From: Calliopsis andreniformis
Taxonomy: Eukaryota; Arthropoda; Insecta; Hymenoptera; Andrenidae
DNA: 64,000 nt
Direction of reading: 5' to 3'
NCBI RefSeq assembly: GCF_051401765.1
Contig: NW_027480547.1
Coordinates: forward strand, 682,001-746,000
Shown here piece by piece: positions 24,401 to 39,613 of this stretch. The translations under genes were made by a program, and so were the position numbers. The notes below the pieces were generated by a model that worked only from the letters and a program-made list of their open reading frames with translations, did not search any database and was not told where the DNA came from. Each line of letters starts with the position of its first letter. Position 1 is the first letter of the stretch.

Positions 24401-27400
24401 TTGAGGGTTGAGGATTGAGGATTGAGGATTGAGGATTGAGTAGTCAGGATAGAGGATTGAGGATTGAGTATTGAGGATTGAAAATTGAGGATTGAGGATT
24501 GAGGATTGCAGATTGAGAATTGAGGATTGAAGATGAGGATTGAGGATTGAGGATTGAGGATTGAGGATTGAAGATTGAGTATTGGGGATTGAAAATTGAG
24601 GATTGATGATTGAGGATTGAAGATTGAGGATTGAAGATTGAGGATTGGGAATTGAGGATTGAGGATTGAGGGTAGAGGATTGAAGATTGAGGATTGGGGA
24701 TTGAGCATTGACGATTGAGGATTGAGGATTGAGGATTGAGGATTGAGGATTGAGGATTGAGGATTGAGGATTGAGGATTGAGGATTGAAGATTGAATATT
24801 GGTGATTGAAGATTGAGAATTGAGGATTGAGGGCTGTGGATTGCGAACGAGGACTGAGGGTTGAGTATTGATGTTTGAGGTCTGAGGATTGAGGATTGAG
24901 GATTCAGAATTGAGATTTGAGGATTGAGGATTGAAGATTGAGGATTGGGTGTTGAGGATTGAAGAATGAGGATTGAGGATTCAGGATTGAAGATTGAGGG
25001 TTGAAGATTGAGTATTGAAGATTGAAGTTTGAGGATTGAGGATTGAGGATTGAGGATTGATGATTGAGGGTTGAGGATTGAAGATTGAGTATTGAGTATT
25101 GAAGATTGCAGATTGAGTATTGAGTATTGAAAACTGTGAATTGATGATGTTGTATTGAGGATTGAGGATTGACAACTGATTGTTGAGGACTGAGGGCTGA
25201 AGATTGACGATTGAGGGTTGAGGATTGAGGATTGAGGATTGAGGATTGAGGATTGAGGTTTGAAGATTGAGTATTGAGGATTGAAGATTGAGGATTGAGG
25301 ATTGAGGATTGAGGATTGAGTATTGACGATTGAGGATTGGGGACTGAGTGTTGAGCGTTGAGTGATGAGAATTGACGTTTGTGGATTGAGATTTGAAAAT
25401 TGAAGATTGGGGATTGAGTATTGAAAACTGCGAATAGGGTATATTCTATTGAGGATTGAGGACTGACAATTGATCGTCGAGGACTGAGGGCTGAAGATTG
25501 AGGTTTCAGGATTGAGGATTCAGGATTGAGGTTTGAGGACTGAGGATTCGAGGATTGAGGATTGAGGATTGAGTACTGAGGATTGAAGATTGAGGATTGG
25601 GTATTGAGGATTGAACATTCAGGATTGAGGATTGAGGATAGAGGATTGAGTATTGAGGATTGAAGAATGAATATTGATGATTGAAGATTGAGGATTGAGG
25701 ATTGAGGGTTGTGGATTGCGGACGAGGACAGAGGGTTGAGTATTGATGTTTGAGGTCTGAGGATTGAAGAATGAGGATTGAGAATTGAGGACTGGGGATT
25801 GAGGATTGCAGATTCAGGACTGGGTGTTGAGGATTGAAGAATGAGGATTGAGGATTGAGGAGTGAGGATTGAAGATTGAGGGTTGAAGATTGAGTATTGA
25901 GGATTGAAGATTGAGGATTGAGGATTGAGGATTGAGGATTGAGGATTGAGGATTGAGGATTGAGGATTGAAGATTGAGTATTGAGGATTGAAGATTGAGG
26001 ATTGGGGATTGAGGATTGAGGATTAAGGATTGAAGATTGAGGATTGAGGATTGAAGATTGAGTGTTGAAGATTGAGTATTGAAGATTGAAGATTGATGAT
26101 TGAGGTTTGAGGATTGAGGATTGAGGATTGATGATTGAAGATTGAAGATTGAGTATTGAGGATTGAGGATTGAGGATTGGGGATGGAGGATTGAGGATTA
26201 AGGGTTGAAGATTGAGGATTGAGGATTGAAGATTGAGGATTGGGAATTGAGGATTGAAGATTGAGGATTGAGTATTGAGGATTGAGAATTGAGGATTGAG
26301 AATTGAAGATTGAGTATTGAGGATTGAAGATTGAGGATTTAGGATTGAGGATTGAAGATTGAGGACTGAGTGTTGAGGGTTGAGTGATGAGAATTGATGT
26401 TTGTGGATTGAGATTTGATGATTGAAGAATGGGGATTGAGTATTGAAAACTGTGAATTGAGGATATTCTATTGAGGATTGAGGATTGAAAATTGATTGTT
26501 GATGTCTGAGGACTGAAGTTTGCGGATTCAGGATTAAGGATTCGGGATTGAGGTTTCAGGACTGAGGATTGAGGGTTGAGGATTGAGGATTGAGGATTGA
26601 GGATTGAGTAGTCAGGATAGAGGATTGAGGATTGAGTATTGAGGATTGAAAATTGAGGATTGATGATTGAGGATTGAGGATTGAGGATTGAGGATTGAGG
26701 ATCAGGGTTGAGGGTTGAGGATTGAGGTTTGAGGACTAAGGACTGAGGATTGAGGATAGAGAATTGAGGATTGAGGATTGAGGATTGAAGATTTAGGCTC
26801 CGGTCTTGAGGTTTGAGGATTGAAGATTGAGGATTGAGGATTGAGGATTGAGGATTGAGGACTGAGGGTTGAGGATTGGGGATCGAAGATTGAGTATTGA
26901 GTATTGAAGCTTGAGGATTGAGGATTGAGGATTGAGGATTGAGGATTGAGGATTGAGGATTGAAGATTGAGGGTTGCAGATTGAGTATTGAGGATTGAAG
27001 ATTGAGGATTGGGGATTGAGGATTGACGATTGAGGATTCAGTGTTGAGGATTGAGGATTGAGGATTGAGGATTGAAGATTGAGTATTGAGGATTCAAGAT
27101 TGCGGATTGAGGATTGAGGATTGAGGATTGAGGACTGAGTCCTGAGGGTTGAGTGATGAGAATTGATGTTTGTGGATTGAGATTTGAAGATTGGAGAATG
27201 GGGATTGAGTATTGAAAACGTTGAATTAAGGATATGCTATTGAGGATTGAGGACTGACAATTAATTGTTGAGGTCTGAGGACTGAAGTTTGCGGATTTAG
27301 GATTGAGGATTCGGGATTGAGGTTTCAGGACTGAGGATTGAGGGTTGAGGATTGAGGATTGAGGATTGAGGATTGAGGATTGAGGATTGAGGATTGAGGA

Positions 27401-27710
27401 TTGAAGATTGAGTATTGAGGATTGAAAATTGAGGATTGATGATTGAGGATTGAAGATTGAGGATTGAAGATTGAGGATTGGGAATTGAGGATTGAGGATT
27501 GAGGATAGAGGATTGAAGATTGAGGATTGGGGATTGAGCATTGACGATTGAGGATTGAGGATTGAGGATTGAGGATTGAGGATTGAGGATTGAGGATTGA
27601 GGATTGAGGATTGAGGATTGAGGATTGAGGATTGAGGATTGAGGACTGAAGATTGAATATTGGTGATTGAAGATTGAGAATTGAGGATTGAGGGCTCTGG
27701 ATTGCGAACG
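21445..27710 (+). repeat. A-type higher-order repeat tract (right copy)
   Basis: Counterpart of 1-6217. Cores are at 22064, 22616, 23378, 24218, 25364 (B-type), 26386 and 27155; GGCTCCGG marks are at 21698, 23019 and 26796. The extra 56 bp relative to the left copy lies just before 22041. A perfect GAGGATT run of about 100 bp occupies 27546-27645; in the left copy it is broken by a GGATCGAGG unit near 6070. No genes. Confidence 0.88.
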
Positions 27711-30700
27711 AGGACTGAGGGTTGAGTATTGATGTTTGAGGTCTGAGGATTGAGGATTGAGGATTGAGAATTGAGAATTGAGGATTGAGGATTGAAGATT
27801 GAGGATTGGGTGTTGAGGATTGAAGAATGAGGATTGAGGATTGAGGATTGAAGATTGAGGTTTGAAGATTGAGTGTTGAGGATTGAAGTTTGAGGATTGA
27901 GGATTGAGGATTGAGGATTGAGGATTGAGGATTGAGGATTGAAGGTTGAGTATTGAGGATTGAGGATTGAGGATTGAGGATTGAGGATTGAGTATTGAAG
28001 ATTGAGTATTGAGGATTGAAGATTGAGGATTGAGGATTGAAGAATGAGGATTGGGTGTTGAGGATTGAAGAAGGAGGATTGAGGATTGAGGATTGAGGAT
28101 TGAGGATTGAGGACTGAGGTTTGAGGATTGAGGATTGAAGATTGAGGATAGAAGATTGAGGATTGGGGATTGAGGATTGAGGATTAAGGATAGAGGATTG
28201 AAGATTGAGGATTGGGGATTGAGGATTGACGATTGAGGATTGAGGATTGAGGATTGAGGATTGAAGATTGAGGACTGAGTGTTGAGGGTTGAGTGATGAG
28301 AATTGATGTTTGTGGATTGAGATTTGAAGATCGAAGAATGGGGATTGAGTATTGAAAACTTTGAATTGAGGATATTCTATTGAGGATTGAGGATTGACAA
28401 TTGATTGTTGAGGACTGAGGACTGAAGTTTGCGGATTCAGGATTGAGGATTCGGGATTGAGGTTTCAGGACTGAGGATTGAGGGTTGAGGATTGAGGATT
28501 GAGGATTGAGGATTGAGGATTGAGGATTGAGGATTGAAGATTGAGTATTGAGGATTGAAAATTGAGGATTGATGATTGAGGATTGAAGATTGAGGATTGA
28601 AGATTGAGTATTGGGAATTGAGGATTGAGGATTGAGGATAGAGGATTGAAGATTGAGGATTGGGGATTGAGCATTGACGATTGAGGATTGAGGATTGAGG
28701 ATTGAGGATTGAGGATTCAGGATTGAGGATTGAGGATTGAGGATTGAAGATTGAGTATTGAGTATTGAAAATTGAGGATTGATGATTGAGGATTGAAGAT
28801 TGAGGATTGAAGATTGAGGATTGGGGATTGAGGATTGAGGATTGAGGATAGAGGATTGAAGATTGAGGATTGGGGATTGAGGATTGACGATTGAGGATTG
28901 AGGATTGAGGATTGACGATTGAGGATTGAGGATTGAGGATTGAAGATTGAGTATTGAGAATTGAAGATTGAGGATTGGGAATTGAGGATTGAGGATTGAG
29001 TATTGAAGATTGAGGATTGAGGATTGAGGACTGAGTGTTGAGGGTTGAGTGATGAGAATTGATGTTTGTGGATTGAGATTTGATGATTGAAGAATGGGGA
29101 TTGAGTATTGAAAACTGTGAATTGAGGATATTCTATTGAGGATTGAGGATTGAAAATTGATTGTTGAGGTCTGAGGACTGAAGTTTGCGGATTCAGGATT
29201 AAGGATTCGGGATTGAGGTTTCAGGACTGAGGATTGAGGGTTGAGGATTGAGGATTGAGTATTGAGGATTGAGTATTCAGGATAGAGGATTGAGGATTGA
29301 GTTTTGAGGATTGAAAATTGAGGATTGATGATTGAGGATTGAGGATTGAGGATTGAGGGTGAGGGTTGAGGGTTGAGGATTGAGGTTTGAGGACTAAGGA
29401 CTGAGGATTGAGGATAGAGAATTGAGGATTGAGGATTGAGGATTGAAGATTTAGGCTCCGGTATTGAGGTTTGAGGATTGAAGATTGAGGATTGAGGATT
29501 GAGGATTGAGGACTGAGGGTTGAGGATTGAGGATTGAAGATTGAGTATTGAGTATTGAAGATTGAGGATTGAGGATTGAGGATTGAGGATTGAGGATTGA
29601 GGATTGAGGATTGAGGATTGAAGATTGAGGGTTGCAGATTGAGTATTGAGGATTGAAGATTGAGGATTGGGGATTGAGGATTGACGATTGAGGATTCAAT
29701 GTTGAGGATTGAGAATTGAGGATTGAGGATTGAAGATTGAGTATTGTGGATTCAAGATAGCGGATTGAGGATTGAGGATTGAGGATTGAGGACTGAGTGT
29801 TGAGGGTTGAGTGATGAGAATTGATGTTTGTGGATTGAGATTTGAAGATTGGAGAATGGGGATTGAGTATTGAAAACTTTGAATTGAGGATATTCTATTG
29901 AGGATTGAGGACTGACAATTGATCGTCGAGGACTGAGGGCTGAAGATTGAGGTTTCAGGATTGAGGATTCAGGATTGAGGTTTCAGGACTGAGGATTCGA
30001 GAATTGAGGATTGAGGATTGAGTACTGAGGATTGAAGATCGAGGATTGCGTATTGAGGATCGAACGTTCAGGATTGAGGATTGAGGATAGAGGATTGAGT
30101 ATTGAGGATTGAAGATTGAATATTGATGATTGAAGATTGAGGATTGAGGATTGAGGGTTGTGGATTGCGGACGAGGACAGAGGGTTGAGTATTGATGTTT
30201 GAGGTCTGAGGATTGAGGAATGAGGATTGAGAATTGAGGATTGAGAATTGAGGATTGCAGTTTGAGGATTGGGTGTTGAGGATTGAAGAATGAGGATTGA
30301 GGATTGAGGATTGAGGATTGAAGATTGAGGGTTGAAGATTGAGTATTGAGGATTGAAGATTGAGGATTGAGGATTGAGGATTGAGGATTGAGGATTGAGG
30401 ATTGAGGATTGAAGATTGAGTATTGAGGATTGAAGATTGAGGATTGGGGATTGAGGATTGAGGATTAAGGATTGAAGATTGAGGATTGAGGATTAAAGAT
30501 TGAGGATTGGGAATTGAGGATTGACGATTGAGGATTGAGTATTGAGGATTGAGGATTGAGGGTTGAGGATTGAAGGTTGAGTATTGAGGATTGAAGATTG
30601 CGGATTTAGGATTGAGGATTGAAGATTGAGGACTGAGTGTTGAGGGTTGAGTGATGATAATTGATGTTTGTGGATTGAGATTTGAAGATTGAAGAATGGG

Positions 30701-31096
30701 GACTGAGTATTGAAAACTGTGAATTGAAGATATTCTATTGAGGATTGAGGATTGACAATTGATTGTTGAGGACTGAGGGCTGAGGATAGAGGATTCAGGA
30801 TTGAGGATTCGGTATTGAGGTATCAGGACTGAGGATTGTGGGTTGAGGATTGAGAATTGAGGACTAAGGATTTGGGATTGAGGATTGAGGATTGAGGATT
30901 AAGGATTGAGGATTGAGGATTGAGTATTGAAGATTGAGTGTTGAGGATTGAAGGTTGAGGATTCAGGATTGAGGATTGACGATTGAGGATTGAGTATTGC
31001 GGATTGAGAATTGAGGATTGAGCATTGAGGATTGAAGATTGAATATTGATGATTGAAGATTGAGGATTGAGGGTTGAGGGTTGTGGATTGCGGACA
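27711..31096 (+). repeat. 3386-bp tandem duplication, unit 1 (right block)
   Basis: Counterpart of 6218-9603, again followed directly by its own repeat. Cores are at 28295, 29051, 29813 and 30653, and the GGCTCCGG mark is at 29454. Apparent - strand frames at 28465-28674 and 29451-29699 recur exactly 3386 bp later, as expected from the duplication. Confidence 0.92.
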
Positions 31097-34000
31097 AGGA
31101 CTGAGGGTTGAGTATTGATGTTTGAGGTCTGAGGATTGAGGATTGAGGATTGAGAATTGAGAATTGAGGATTGAGGATTGAAGATTGAGGATTGGGTGTT
31201 GAGGATTGAAGAATGAGGATTGAGGATTGAGGATTGAAGATTGAGGTTTGAAGATTGAGTGTTGAGGATTGAAGTTTGAGGATTGAGGATTGAGGATTGA
31301 GGATTGAGGATTGAGGATTGAGGATTGAAGGTTGAGTATTGAGGATTGAGGATTGAGGATTGAGGATTGAGGATTGAGTATTGAAGATTGAGTATTGAGG
31401 ATTGAAGATTGAGGATTGAGGATTGAAGAATGAGGATTGGGTGTTGAGGATTGAAGAAGGAGGATTGAGGATTGAGGATTGAGGATTGAGGATTGAGGAC
31501 TGAGGTTTGAGGATTGAGGATTGAAGATTGAGGATAGAAGATTGAGGATTGGGGATTGAGGATTGAGGATTAAGGATAGAGGATTGAAGATTGAGGATTG
31601 GGGATTGAGGATTGACGATTGAGGATTGAGGATTGAGGATTGAGGATTGAAGATTGAGGACTGAGTGTTGAGGGTTGAGTGATGAGAATTGATGTTTGTG
31701 GATTGAGATTTGAAGATCGAAGAATGGGGATTGAGTATTGAAAACTTTGAATTGAGGATATTCTATTGAGGATTGAGGATTGACAATTGATTGTTGAGGA
31801 CTGAGGACTGAAGTTTGCGGATTCAGGATTGAGGATTCGGGATTGAGGTTTCAGGACTGAGGATTGAGGGTTGAGGATTGAGGATTGAGGATTGAGGATT
31901 GAGGATTGAGGATTGAGGATTGAAGATTGAGTATTGAGGATTGAAAATTGAGGATTGATGATTGAGGATTGAAGATTGAGGATTGAAGATTGAGTATTGG
32001 GAATTGAGGATTGAGGATTGAGGATAGAGGATTGAAGATTGAGGATTGGGGATTGAGCATTGACGATTGAGGATTGAGGATTGAGGATTGAGGATTGAGG
32101 ATTCAGGATTGAGGATTGAGGATTGAGGATTGAAGATTGAGTATTGAGTATTGAAAATTGAGGATTGATGATTGAGGATTGAAGATTGAGGATTGAAGAT
32201 TGAGGATTGGGGATTGAGGATTGAGGATTGAGGATAGAGGATTGAAGATTGAGGATTGGGGATTGAGGATTGACGATTGAGGATTGAGGATTGAGGATTG
32301 ACGATTGAGGATTGAGGATTGAGGATTGAAGATTGAGTATTGAGAATTGAAGATTGAGGATTGGGAATTGAGGATTGAGGATTGAGTATTGAAGATTGAG
32401 GATTGAGGATTGAGGACTGAGTGTTGAGGGTTGAGTGATGAGAATTGATGTTTGTGGATTGAGATTTGATGATTGAAGAATGGGGATTGAGTATTGAAAA
32501 CTGTGAATTGAGGATATTCTATTGAGGATTGAGGATTGAAAATTGATTGTTGAGGTCTGAGGACTGAAGTTTGCGGATTCAGGATTAAGGATTCGGGATT
32601 GAGGTTTCAGGACTGAGGATTGAGGGTTGAGGATTGAGGATTGAGTATTGAGGATTGAGTATTCAGGATAGAGGATTGAGGATTGAGTTTTGAGGATTGA
32701 AAATTGAGGATTGATGATTGAGGATTGAGGATTGAGGATTGAGGGTGAGGGTTGAGGGTTGAGGATTGAGGTTTGAGGACTAAGGACTGAGGATTGAGGA
32801 TAGAGAATTGAGGATTGAGGATTGAGGATTGAAGATTTAGGCTCCGGTATTGAGGTTTGAGGATTGAAGATTGAGGATTGAGGATTGAGGATTGAGGACT
32901 GAGGGTTGAGGATTGAGGATTGAAGATTGAGTATTGAGTATTGAAGATTGAGGATTGAGGATTGAGGATTGAGGATTGAGGATTGAGGATTGAGGATTGA
33001 GGATTGAAGATTGAGGGTTGCAGATTGAGTATTGAGGATTGAAGATTGAGGATTGGGGATTGAGGATTGACGATTGAGGATTCAATGTTGAGGATTGAGA
33101 ATTGAGGATTGAGGATTGAAGATTGAGTATTGTGGATTCAAGATAGCGGATTGAGGATTGAGGATTGAGGATTGAGGACTGAGTGTTGAGGGTTGAGTGA
33201 TGAGAATTGATGTTTGTGGATTGAGATTTGAAGATTGGAGAATGGGGATTGAGTATTGAAAACTTTGAATTGAGGATATTCTATTGAGGATTGAGGACTG
33301 ACAATTGATCGTCGAGGACTGAGGGCTGAAGATTGAGGTTTCAGGATTGAGGATTCAGGATTGAGGTTTCAGGACTGAGGATTCGAGAATTGAGGATTGA
33401 GGATTGAGTACTGAGGATTGAAGATCGAGGATTGCGTATTGAGGATCGAACGTTCAGGATTGAGGATTGAGGATAGAGGATTGAGTATTGAGGATTGAAG
33501 ATTGAATATTGATGATTGAAGATTGAGGATTGAGGATTGAGGGTTGTGGATTGCGGACGAGGACAGAGGGTTGAGTATTGATGTTTGAGGTCTGAGGATT
33601 GAGGAATGAGGATTGAGAATTGAGGATTGAGAATTGAGGATTGCAGTTTGAGGATTGGGTGTTGAGGATTGAAGAATGAGGATTGAGGATTGAGGATTGA
33701 GGATTGAAGATTGAGGGTTGAAGATTGAGTATTGAGGATTGAAGATTGAGGATTGAGGATTGAGGATTGAGGATTGAGGATTGAGGATTGAGGATTGAAG
33801 ATTGAGTATTGAGGATTGAAGATTGAGGATTGGGGATTGAGGATTGAGGATTAAGGATTGAAGATTGAGGATTGAGGATTAAAGATTGAGGATTGGGAAT
33901 TGAGGATTGACGATTGAGGATTGAGTATTGAGGATTGAGGATTGAGGGTTGAGGATTGAAGGTTGAGTATTGAGGATTGAAGATTGCGGATTTAGGATTG

Positions 34001-34506
34001 AGGATTGAAGATTGAGGACTGAGTGTTGAGGGTTGAGTGATGATAATTGATGTTTGTGGATTGAGATTTGAAGATTGAAGAATGGGGACTGAGTATTGAA
34101 AACTGTGAATTGAAGATATTCTATTGAGGATTGAGGATTGACAATTGATTGTTGAGGACTGAGGGCTGAGGATAGAGGATTCAGGATTGAGGATTCGGTA
34201 TTGAGGTATCAGGACTGAGGATTGTGGGTTGAGGATTGAGAATTGAGGACTAAGGATTTGGGATTGAGGATTGAGGATTGAGGATTAAGGATTGAGGATT
34301 GAGGATTGAGTATTGAAGATTGAGTGTTGAGGATTGAAGGTTGAGGATTCAGGATTGAGGATTGACGATTGAGGATTGAGTATTGCGGATTGAGAATTGA
34401 GGATTGAGCATTGAGGATTGAAGATTGAATATTGATGATTGAAGATTGAGGATTGAGGGTTGAGGGTTGTGGATTGCGGACAAGGACTGAGGGTTGAGTA
34501 TTGATG
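31097..34506 (+). repeat. 3386-bp tandem duplication, unit 2 (right block)
   Basis: Counterpart of 9604-13013. Cores are at 31681, 32437, 33199 and 34039, and the GGCTCCGG mark is at 32840. Similarity to unit 1 stops at the GATGCTTGAGG variant, as in the left block. The shared endpoint supports a single origin of the pair before the larger block was copied. Confidence 0.92.
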
Positions 34507-37500
34507 CTTGAGGTCTGAGGATTGAGGACTGAGGATTGAGAATTGAGGATTGAAGATTGAGTGTTGAAGATTGTGTATTGAAGATTGAAGATTGATGATT
34601 GAGGTTTGAGGATTGAGGATTGAGGATTGAGGATTGAAGATTGAAGATTGAGTATTGAGGATTGAAGATTGAGGATTGGGGATGGAGGATTGAGGATTAA
34701 GGGTTGAAGATTGAGGATTGAGGATTGAAGATTGAGGATTGGGAATTGAGGATTGAAGATTGAGGATTGAGTATTGAGGATTGAGAATTGAGGATTGAGG
34801 ATTGAAGATTGAGTATTGAGGATTGAAGATTGAGGATTTAGGATTGAGGATTGAAGATTGAGGACTGAGTGTTGAGGGTTGAGTGATGAGAATTGATGTT
34901 TGTGGATTGAGTTTTGATGATTGAAGAATGGGGATTGAGTATTGAATACTGTGAATTGAGGATATTCTATTGAGGATTGAGGATTGAAAATTGATTGTTG
35001 AGGTCTGAGGACTGAAGTTTGCGGATTCAGGATTAAGGATTCGGGATTGAGGTTTCAGGACTGAGGATTGAGGGTTGAGGATTGAGGATTGAGGATTGAG
35101 GATTGAGTAGTCAGGATAGAGGATTGAGGATTGAGTATTGAGGATTGAAAATTGAGGATTGATGATTGAGGATTGAGGATTGAGGATTGAGGATTGAGGA
35201 TGAGGGTTGAGGGTTGAGGATTGAGGTTTGAGGACTAAGGACTGAGGATTGAGGATAGAGAATTGAGGATTGAGGATTGAGGATTGAAGATTTAGGCTCC
35301 GGTATTGAGGTTTGAGGATTGAAGATTGAGGATTGAGGATTGAGGATTGAGGATTGAGGACTGAGGGTTGAGGATTGAGGATTGAAGATTGAGTATTGAG
35401 TATTGAAGCTTGAGGATTGAGGATTGAGGATTGAGGCTTGAGGATTGAGGATTGAAGATTGAGGGTTGCAGATTGAGTATTGAGGATTGAAGATTGAGGA
35501 TTGGGGATTGAGGATTGACGTTTGAGGATTCAGTGTTGAGGATTGAGAATTGAGGATTGAGGATTGAAGATTGAGTATTGAGGATTCAAGATTGCGGATT
35601 GAGGATTGAGGATTGAGGATTGAGGACTGAGTCCTGAGGGTTGAGTGATGAGAATTGATGTTTGTGGATTGAGATTTGAAGATTGGAGAATGGGGATTGA
35701 GTATTGAAAACGTTGAATTAAGGATATTCTATTGAGGATTGAGGACTGACAATTAATTGTTGAGGTCTGAGGACTGAAGTTTGCGGATTTAGGATTGAGG
35801 ATTCGGGATTGAGGTTTCAGGACTGAGGATTGTGGGTTGAGGATTGAGGATTGAGGATTGAGGATTGAGGATTGAGGATTGAGGATTGAAGATTGAGTAC
35901 TGAGGATTGAAAATTGAGGATTGATGATTGAGGATTGAAGATTGAGGATTGAAGATTGAGGATTGGGAATTGAGGATTGAGGATTGAGGATAGAGGATTG
36001 AAGATTGAGGATTGGGGATTGAGCATTGACGATTGAGGATTGAGGATTGAGGATTGAGGATTGAGGATTGAGGATTGAGGATTGAGGATTGAGGATTGAG
36101 GATTGAGGATTGCGGACTGTAGATTGAATATTGGTGATTGAAGATTGAGAATTGAGGATTGAGGGCTGTGGATTGCGAACGAGGACTGAGGGTTGAGTAT
36201 TGATGTTTGAGGTCTGAGGATTGAGGATTGAGGATTGAGAATTGAGAATTGAGGATTGAGGATTGAAGATTGAGGATTGGGTGTTGAGGATTGAAGAATG
36301 AGGATTGAGGATTGAGGATTGAAGATTGAGGGTTGAAGATTGAGTGTTGAGGATTGAAGTTTGAGGATTGAGGATTGAGGATTGAGGATTGAGGATTGAG
36401 GATTGAGGATTGAAGGTTGAGTATTGAGGATTGAAGATTGAGGATTGGGGATTGAGGATTGACGATTGAGGATTGAGTATTGAGGATTGAGGATTCAGAA
36501 TTGAGGATTGAGGATTGAAGATAGAGTACTGAGGACTGAAGATTGAGGATTTAGGATTGAGGATTGAAGATTGAGGACTGAGTGTTGAGGGTTGAGTGAT
36601 GAGTATTGATGTTTGTGGGTTGAGATTTGAAGATTGAAGAATGGGGATTGAGTATTGAAAACTGTGAATTGAGGATATTCTGTTGAGGATTGAGGATTGA
36701 CAATTGATTGTTGAGGACTGAGGGCTGAAGATTGAGGATTCAGGATTGAGGATTCGGTATTGAGGTTTCAGGACTGAGGATTGAGGGTTGAGGATTGAGG
36801 ATTGAGGATTGAGGATTTGGGATTGAGGATTGAGGATTGAGGATTGAGGATTGAGGATTGAGGATTGAGTATTGAAGATTGAGTATTGAGGATTGAAGAT
36901 TGAGGATGGAGGATTGAAGAATGAGGATTGGGTGTTGAGGATTGAAGAAGGAGGATTGAGGATTGAGGATTGAAGATTGAGGGTTGAAGATTGAGTATTG
37001 AGGATTGAAGACTGAGGATTGAGGATTGAGGATTGTGGATTGAGGATTGAGGATTGAGGATTGAAGGTTGAGTATTGAGGATTGAAGATTGATAATTGGG
37101 GATTGAGGATTGAGGATTGCAGATTGAGAATTGAGGATTGAAGATGAGGATTGAGGATTGAGGATTGAGGATTGAGGACTGAGGTTTGAGGATTGAGGAT
37201 TGAAGATTGAGGATTGAAGATTGAGGATTGGGGATTGAGGATTGAGGATTGAGGATAGAGGATTGAAGATTGAGGATTGGGGATTGAGGATTGACGAGTG
37301 AGGATTGAGGATTGAGGATTGAGGATTGAAGATTGAGGACTGAGTGTTGAGGGTTGAGTGATGAGAATTGATGTTTGTGGATTGAGATTTGAAGATTGAA
37401 GAATGGGGATTGAGTATTGAAAACTTTGAATTGAGGATATTCTATTGAGGATTGAGGATTGACAATTGATTGTTGAGGACTGAGGACTGAAGTTTGCGGA

Positions 37501-38988
37501 TTCAGGATTGAGGATTCGGGATTGAGGTTTCAGGACTGAGGATTGAGGGTTGAGGATTGAGGATTGAGTATTGAGGATTGAAGATTGAGGATTGAGGATT
37601 GAGGACTGAGGTTTGAGGATTGAGGATTGAAGATTGAGGATTGAAGATTGAGGATTGGGGATTGAGGATTGAGGATTGAGGACTAAGGATTTGGGATTGA
37701 GGATTGAGGATTGAGGCTTGAGGATTGAGGATTGAGGATTGAGTATTGAAGATTGAAGATTGAGTATTGAGGATTGAAGATTGAGGATTGGGGATGGAGG
37801 ATTGAGGATTAAGGGTTGAAGATTGAGGATTGAGGATTGAAGATTGAGGATTGGGAATTGAGGATTGAAGATTGAGGATTGAGTATTGAGGATTGAGAAT
37901 TGAGGATTGAGGATTGAAGATTGAGTATTGAGGATTGAAGATTGAGGATTTAGGATTGAGGATTGAAGATTGAGGACTGAGTGTTGAGGGTTGAGTGATG
38001 AGAATTGATGTTTGTGGATTGAGATTTGATGATTGAAGAATGGGGATTGAGTACTGAAAACTGTGAATTGAGGATATTCTATTGAGGATTGAGGATTGAA
38101 AATTGATTGTTGAGGTCTGAGGACTGAAGTTTGCGGATTCAGGATTAAGGATTCGGGATTGAGGTTTCAGGACTGAGGATTGAGGGTTGAGGATTGAGGA
38201 TTGAGGATTGAGGATTGAGTATTCAGGATAGAGGATTGAGGATTGAGTATTGAGGATTGAAAATTGAGGATTGATGATTGAGGATTGAGGATTGAGGATT
38301 GAGGATGAGGGTTGAGGGTTGAGGATTGAGGTTTGAGGACTAAGGACTGAGGATTGAGGATAGAGAATTGAGGATTGAGGATTGAGGATTGAAGATTTAG
38401 GCTCCGGTATTGAGGTTTGAGGATTGAGGATTGAGGATTGAGGATTGAGGATTGAGGATTGAGGACTGAGGATTGAGGATTGAGGATTGAAGATTGAGTA
38501 TTGAGTATTGAAGATTGAGGATTGAGGATTGAGGATTGAGGATTGAGGATTGAGGATTGAAGATTGAAGATTGAGGGTTGAAGATTGAGTATTGCTGATT
38601 GAAGATTGAGGATTGGGGATTGAGGATTGACGTTTGAGGATTGAGTGTTGAGGATTGAGAATTGAGAATTGAGGATTGAGGATTGAAGATTGAGTATTGA
38701 GGATTGAAGATTGAGGATTGAGGATTTAGGATTGAGGATTGAAGATTGAGGACTGAGTGTTGAGGGTTGAGTGATGAGAATTGATGTTTGTGGATTGAGA
38801 TTTGATGATTGAAGAATGGGGATTGAGTATTGAAAACTGTGAATTGAGGATATTCTATTGAGGATTGAGGATTTAAAATTGATTGTTGAGGTCTGAGGAC
38901 TGAAGTTTGCGGATTCAGGATTAAGGATTCGGGATTGAGGTTTCAGGACTGAGGATTGAGGGTTGAGGATTGAGGATTGAGGATTGAA
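34507..38988 (+). repeat. A-type higher-order repeat tract (right copy, second part)
   Basis: Counterpart of 13014-17495. Cores are at 34885, 35647, 36598, 37360, 37997 and 38773; GGCTCCGG marks are at 35295 and 38400. The first of these cores reads GAATACTG where all neighbours read GAAAACTG. Nothing but repeat was seen. Confidence 0.88.
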
Positions 38989-39613
38989 GATTCAGTATTG
39001 AGGATTGATGATTGAGAATTGAGGATTGAGGATTGAACATAAAGGACTGAGTGTTGAGGGATGATTGATGAGAATTGATGTTGGTGGATAGAGATTTGAA
39101 GATTGCAGATTGAGTATTGAGTTTTGAAATCTGTGAATTGGTGATATTCTATTGAGGATTGAGGATTGACAACTGATTGTTGAAGACTGAGGGCTGAAGA
39201 TTGTGGATTCAGGGTTGAGGGTTCAGGATTGAGGTTTGGGGACTGAGGATTGAGGATTGAGGATTTAGAATTGAGGATTGATGATTGAGGATTGAGGATT
39301 GAGGATTGGGTATTGAGGTTTGAGGATTGAGGATTGAGGATTGAGGATTGAGGATTGGGGACTGAGGATTGAAGGTTGAATATTGATGATTGAAGATTGA
39401 GTATTGAGGATTGAGGGTTGTAGATTGAGGACGAGGACTGAGGGTTGGGTATTAATGCTTCAGGACTGAGGATTGAGGATTGCGAATTGAGGATTGAGGA
39501 TTGAGGCTTGAAGATTGAGGGTTTGGTATTGAGGATTGAAGAATGAGGACTGAGGAGTGAGGATTGAGGATTGAGGATTGAAGATTGAGTATTCAGGATT
39601 GGAGATTGACGAT
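38989..39613 (+). repeat. C-type module, copy 2
   Basis: Counterpart of 17496-18120. GAACATAAA is at 39035 and the anchor at 39067. It is followed by the same 216-bp duplicated tail. Confidence 0.9.
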